From positions 1 through 5,079 of the forward strand of contig JAYWHK010000026.1 of NCBI GenBank assembly GCA_043777755.1: a DNA stretch of 5,079 nucleotides. Direction: 5' to 3'. This stretch comes from CANHEE01 sp043777755. Lineage in GTDB: Bacteria; Bacteroidota; Bacteroidia; Chitinophagales; Saprospiraceae. Each line of letters opens with the position of its first letter. The first letter of the stretch is position 1. The notes under the pieces were generated by a model. That model did not search any database. It saw only the letters and a program-made list of their open reading frames with translations, and was not told the DNA's origin. Below, piece after piece: positions 5,062 through 5,079 of this stretch. The position numbers and the translations under genes are program-made.

Positions 5062-5079
5062 TATGACAAAAAAATTAGC

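Noticed and set aside
1..5079. CRISPR array, tRNA or rRNA gene, transposase or integrase
   Set aside because: No regularly spaced direct repeats, no cloverleaf-like or rRNA-like sequence and no recombinase motif were found on either strand.

Overview
The window looks like chromosomal DNA from a low-GC member of the Bacteroidota. The evidence is the Bacteroidota-type promoter elements (TTTG or TTG, 19 bp, then TAnnTTTG) in front of several genes, an N-terminal fragment of a SusC/TonB-type receptor, a Bacteroidota-style outer-membrane beta-barrel protein directly after a type III pantothenate kinase, and the lack of clear Shine-Dalgarno sequences. The species cannot be named from the sequence. 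There are no rRNA or tRNA genes, no CRISPR array and no transposase.

Layout. Positions 37-519 (+) encode a 160-residue exported protein. It has a carboxypeptidase-regulatory-like domain and the first residues of a TonB-receptor plug, then stops, so it is probably a receptor remnant. Positions 619-1186 (+) hold a two-gene type II toxin-antitoxin module: a short addiction-module antitoxin overlapping a RelE/ParE-like toxin by 11 bases. Its promoter -7 element forms half of a perfect 16-bp palindrome. The toxin converges on lpxH (1191-1973, -), a UDP-2,3-diacylglucosamine pyrophosphatase of lipid A synthesis, with only 4 bases between the two stop codons. An 8-bp inverted repeat spans both stops. 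A 13-bp hairpin followed by a T-rich run inside lpxH could end the toxin-antitoxin transcript.

Positions 1974-2206 have no conventional gene but are rich in signals, all on the minus strand. They hold the lpxH promoter, a hairpin with a T-rich tail, two mutually exclusive AT-rich hairpins, and a further well-formed promoter. Together these suggest an undescribed small RNA of about 120 nt or a long lpxH leader. Positions 2207-4299 (-) carry an apparent coaX-outer membrane protein operon, with 2 bases between the genes. A 112-bp divergent promoter region separates coaX from a 179-residue lipoprotein gene (4412-4951, +). The last 128 bases are AT-rich and end in a short run of CACGGAG-like repeats of a kind dispersed in many genomes.

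The minus-strand genes are housekeeping functions: CoA synthesis, outer membrane and lipid A. The left part, with a truncated receptor and a toxin-antitoxin pair, looks like accessory DNA placed against the 3' end of lpxH. No clear new multi-gene system is visible. The most interesting unexplained item is the structured minus-strand interval at about 2013-2168.
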